DNA of 64,000 nucleotides, taken from assembly GCA_018389105.1 (NCBI GenBank), contig JACATO010000122.1:3648001-3712000 (forward strand), given 5' to 3'. The translations under genes and the position numbers were made by a program. Every line of letters begins with the position of its first letter. Position 1 is the stretch's first letter. The DNA comes from Nautilus pompilius. Lineage: Eukaryota > Mollusca > Cephalopoda > Nautilida > Nautilidae. Below, piece by piece: positions 60,610 through 64,000 of the stretch. The notes under the pieces are model-generated. The model searched no databases, had not been told where the DNA came from, and was given only the letters and a program-made list of their open reading frames with translations.

Positions 60610-61400
60610 ACACTATGATTCTCCTTGATTCAATACCAAATGCTGTAGAGGCTCTTATCTTTAAATGGTTCGCTCAATTTTTATCAAAACATAGGTGGAA
60701 AAATTATTATAGCAGTGCTTGCTTGCTTACTTTGGCATCCGGCGGTCTCGGGAGATGATAGAGTTGCGGACAGAGTCACGATTTTTTATCCGACGTAGCC
60801 GCTTGGCATTTACGGCTGTGGCTGTCCAGATCTAATTTAAGTGCCGCGATGGCAGACTTTCTAAATATAGAAAACGTTCTTTTGCAGATTGTTTTTTTGC
60901 GGTTATGTTTAACTTCCTGATTTCGTTCTCTTCTGTCATCATTAGTTTTTATTTCTTGACAGGCTTCATGACTCTAGGATTGTTTCTCCTTTGCACGGAA
61001 CTTCTAGTTGTTTACGTCAATCACAAACTCCCGTTTGTGAGCTTCCTTGTAACAGGACTGTGGGTGACGTGCTGATCTCCTTCCTTCATTCAACGCCATA
61101 GAGCAAATCATTTGGACTATATTTACACTTTAAAATTATTCTCAACGATATAAAACTCACATATTTGTTGGTAGGGTATTCTAAACTATCGTTAGTTATT
61201 CTTCATAAAATGCTGATATTTAAAATCAGAGATACTGCTGGAAAACATGCATCAGTGGCTTCTGAAAAATGAAATCTGGACAATAAGTTTCTTTTATTAA
61301 ACTAAAATCTGAAATAATTCTAACAGATGAATATGTGACGTCAACCTGAATTCAATAATATTTTGTTTTAACGATGTTATTTTAGATAGAAAAATTTATG
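60610..61400. other. GC-richer patch without identified gene
   Basis: At 60720-61080 the composition is richer in GC. A plus-strand frame (FLTGFMTLGLFLLCTELLVV) and a minus-strand frame beginning MALNEGRRSARHPQ are both partly open, but neither is recognisable. A perfect 8 bp hairpin (tcacaaac/gtttgtga) lies near 61020-61039. The rest is AT-rich. Confidence 0.35.
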
Positions 61401-61405
61401 AATAA

Positions 61406-61447
<42 letters not shown>

Positions 61448-61448
61448 T
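61406..61448. repeat. (ATT)n microsatellite
   Basis: About 14 uninterrupted ATT units. Confidence 0.95.
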
Positions 61449-61449
61449 C

Positions 61450-62480
61450 ATCTTTAGATTTATTCTGTATTAAATATTTTGTACACGTAGAACGAAAATA
61501 AATAATCATATCTCATTTATCTAAAATCTTCATGATATGTTGTTATAAAAAATACATAATTGTTTTTTCGGTAGTTTATTATTACTATTCGTTATAGATT
61601 TTAAAAAATAATGTTAAAAATAAAATTATTAGAATTAAATCTCTATAAGTGCAATTTATATCAAATCTGATATTGCACATTATTTTCATTCTTTCTTTGA
61701 AACCCCCAACCGTGACTTCGAATCTCGAGAATATTTTATTAAAGGAAGCTATGAAGGGGAAATATACGACATCAGCCTTTGCTGACTAAGCAAGTTACTT
61801 GAATATGTTTGGTAGCTTTTGAGTGGTGGCCAGGGTGTAGTCCAGTCAAGGATTACCTGCGGAACCTCCACCCGAAAAATTCCTAACAGATCTCTTATAT
61901 CTACTATATCTAGTTTGGTAGTTTGGGGAATAAAATTGACTATATTACTTAAGAAGTGAAAGTAAATAGCTATTTGCAGAAAGTCAAGAGTCAATTCTGG
62001 CATTTTATGTCATTGTTTTAGCAAGGTTAAGTTGATAGGAAATGCCCTAACTGCTCATGTAGTTATTTGTAAAGGTATCTATACAGACATAGATAACCTC
62101 TCTCTCTCTCTTTCTGGAGTTTAGGGAACATTATATCAAAATTATAACGAGAAGCCACAGTGTAGACTAACTTAGTGTTGTGAACCTGGTAATCTAAATT
62201 TTGATGTAAAAAACACGAAAAACACTCCCTGACGGAACGATATCATGACAAAGCATGACCTGGCCTATCTAAAAATCATACGGTATGTAAAAACATTAAT
62301 TTCGAAATGAATACTTCTTTAATGGTTATAACAATTTGAGTATGGTGTAGCGAACATCAGATGTGAAGTAGAATCTGTAATAATAGTTCGCGGGCACGTC
62401 ACGTGAGTAGTGATTTGTGTCATAGGTTACTTGCAAAATAGCGCTAAATAGATTAAAGCTATTGCCAATTTGAGCTTGAC
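61450..62480. other. Gene-poor stretch
   Basis: An 84-codon minus-strand frame at 61749-62003 (MPELTLDFLQIAIYFHF...) includes VPQVILDWTTPWPPLKS and is not recognised. A short CT run lies at 62098-62115. I see nothing else. Confidence 0.4.
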
Positions 62481-62489
62481 ACAGTCATT

Positions 62490-63260
62490 CATCAGCCAAA
62501 GATAGGCCCGGCAGTGGCCTATCTGTCTGAAAGATGCTCATTATGAACAGGTGATCAGAGGTATGGGTGGTTTCTCGGATTCAAGAGCACTTGCTGGAAG
62601 TCAGAACCTCATATTTCCAGACAAACTTTCCAAAACCGATTTCGTCAACCAGGATTAGGGCCAAATTTCCATTTTCTGGTCTCCCTTTCAGCAACTTTAA
62701 GGTTATACTCGATTATCTTGGGCACGGTTCCATCATCTTTGAATAAGAGTGGGATAGCCGGAAGTTATGTTTTCCAAAAAAAATTTATGTAATTTTTACT
62801 TCTTTGACCGAAGGTTACATGTATAGCAGCATCGAGAAAAGCGATATACTACTGCCAATGTTGTGCAGCACGATCGCTATGACAATTTCCTTTGTTATTG
62901 TTTAAAGTTACCTGGCTAGTCAAAGATACCTGGATGAGATCGAGATTGATAGTCCCGCCTGTTCCTCAGCAGTTGGCACCAGATTCGTGCTTCAGGAGAG
63001 CAGCGCCAAGCCTCACAACGCTGACAACCGTTATTGTGTTCATTAAGCAAAATACATCACAACAACAGCCAGCCATATTCACAGATCTTTCAACCATTGA
63101 GCAGTGCTGAGAAGTCCTTGGTAGATTATGAAGGCTAAGAAATGCTCTCCAAGAAACAAATAATCTGAGCGAAACTTTTACCCAGGACTAGCGAGCAGTA
63201 CAACGTACTGTGATCAGAAATTTTATTTTCAGCATGTGGAGACGACGTGCCAGCTGAATA
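62490..63260 (+). mobile_element. Tc1-like transposon relic
   Basis: Plus-strand patches appear in order. RLHVQQHREKRYTTANVVQH and DRYD (62812-62883) match 'GR.RVWRR.GERY....V...DRFGGGS'. YLDEIEIDSPACSSAVGT (62928-62984) matches the 'YLDE.L.P...P.....G' block. RFVLQESSAKPHNADN follows (62985-63030), where FQQDNARPHTA is expected but the catalytic QDN has become QES. Near the end, RLRNALQETNNLSETFTQD and RTVIRNFIFSMWRRRAS (about 63130-63258) match the '+R+R.....N..EL...W..IP...I..L+.SM.RR' tail. Frames are in part continuous, so it is one of the better-preserved Tc1 relics. Confidence 0.7.
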
Positions 63261-63264
63261 CAAT

Positions 63265-64000
63265 CTTGTTGCTATTGCAATAAATGACTATAGTAATAAT
63301 CTTTGGATTTTTAACACTCCGGATATTGATATAACCTCTGTACTAAGCATATTTACGATAGTAATTTCTATGGCGCAAAAAATTGATATTTTGACAAATC
63401 TAAGAAGTTTCCAATACATATTTTAAAATTACAGAAAATTTGAACTTATTGAAATTATTTTAATATTAATAAATTAGGTAAGTTGATACAAAAAATATGT
63501 TCAAAATTACAACTGCTAATTAAGAGATACTTTTGCTTTAAGTAGTTACAATTAGTTTTATCCAAATACTATAAAGTATATATATATGGCAGATACCCAC
63601 ACAGTAATAAAATTTTTAAAAGTTAAATTGCCTTGCAAACGCTAAATGAAAATAAATTTCATTTGTGTGAGCCTCTACAGTACTAGAACTGGTCACTATT
63701 GGATTATTCGCATAAAACAAGTATTATGTATCACCTGAAATTGATTAAAACCGAAACATCAGGTTCATACAGTTTGAGTTATTACAGAATTTTGTTAACG
63801 GAAGATTAATCCAAAATTATTAGTGTTGCTTTAGTTCTTTATCAGATATATATCATTTAGTACCTCACTGTGAGATTTCTTGTTTACAAATTTTCTTTTA
63901 TAAACATTCTTGCGTTGTTTCCATTTATTATTCTTACTAATATGGGCTTTGTATTCTGGTAATCGACAAGTGAATATTAGTACCATCCTGATACCTCAGC
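63265..64000. other. AT-rich end of the window
   Basis: No gene, repeat array or transposon motif was seen. A short tatatata run near 63578 is the only simple sequence. Confidence 0.55.

Noticed and set aside
60720..61080. Membrane-protein exon suggested by a hydrophobic plus-strand frame
   Set aside because: Both strands are partly open here and neither shows a known motif; the hydrophobic run follows from T-rich sequence.
1..64000. Bacterial operons, CRISPR arrays, ribosome binding sites or riboswitches
   Set aside because: The window is eukaryotic in character; no regularly spaced short repeats, no dense open frames and no bacterial gene organisation were found.

Overview
The window looks like non-coding nuclear DNA from an arthropod. 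It is strongly AT-rich by eye, has no long open reading frames, and carries eukaryotic simple repeats and animal-type transposons (mariner, Tc1, hAT, LINE and LTR classes). The mix of SETMAR-like mariners, many decayed Tc1 copies, a ZBED5-like hAT and a CR1-like LINE would suit an arachnid such as an orb-weaver spider. That taxonomic guess is inference only. I see no complete, intact host gene, no rRNA, no clear tRNA gene and no CRISPR array. The window is probably intergenic or lies in a very long intron.

Layout. 1-9 kb is mostly featureless AT-rich DNA with the 3' end of a non-LTR retrotransposon (5.57-6.2 kb, minus). 9.2-19.4 kb is the most interesting part. Several minus-strand coding fossils (9.26-9.85, 10.37-11.24, 13.75-14.22 and 15.78-16.24 kb) and a plus-strand integrase-like tail (19.15-19.34 kb) look like pieces of one large, very old Maverick/Polinton-like (virus-like) element. 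It appears to have been split by later insertions: a ZBED5-type hAT (11.25-13.2 kb), an LTR-retrotransposon tail (13.3-13.6 kb), a Tc1-like copy (14.65-15.59 kb) and a mariner (16.51-17.74 kb). A degenerate 29-31 bp tandem array lies at 22.31-22.73 kb.

27-44 kb is a graveyard of Tc1-like relics on both strands (27.1, possibly 31.2, 33, 37, 41.5 and 43 kb). It also holds a tRNA-like SINE fragment (35.2 kb), a long GT microsatellite and a short GC-rich exon-like island (35.75 kb). 44-52 kb is nearly empty. 52-58 kb has an almost perfect 82 bp tandem duplication, a CR1-like LINE relic (52.5-53.2 kb), a second copy of the 16.5 kb mariner (53.49-54.76 kb) and a different, better preserved mariner (56.6-57.9 kb). 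59-63.3 kb has a MITE-like inverted-repeat unit and two more Tc1-like relics.

No set of genes here works together as a functional pathway; every recognisable reading frame is broken. The two related mariners share the same replacement of the first catalytic aspartate, which suggests that a defective copy was multiplied by a transposase supplied elsewhere. All identifications come from reading translated motifs by eye, with no database search.
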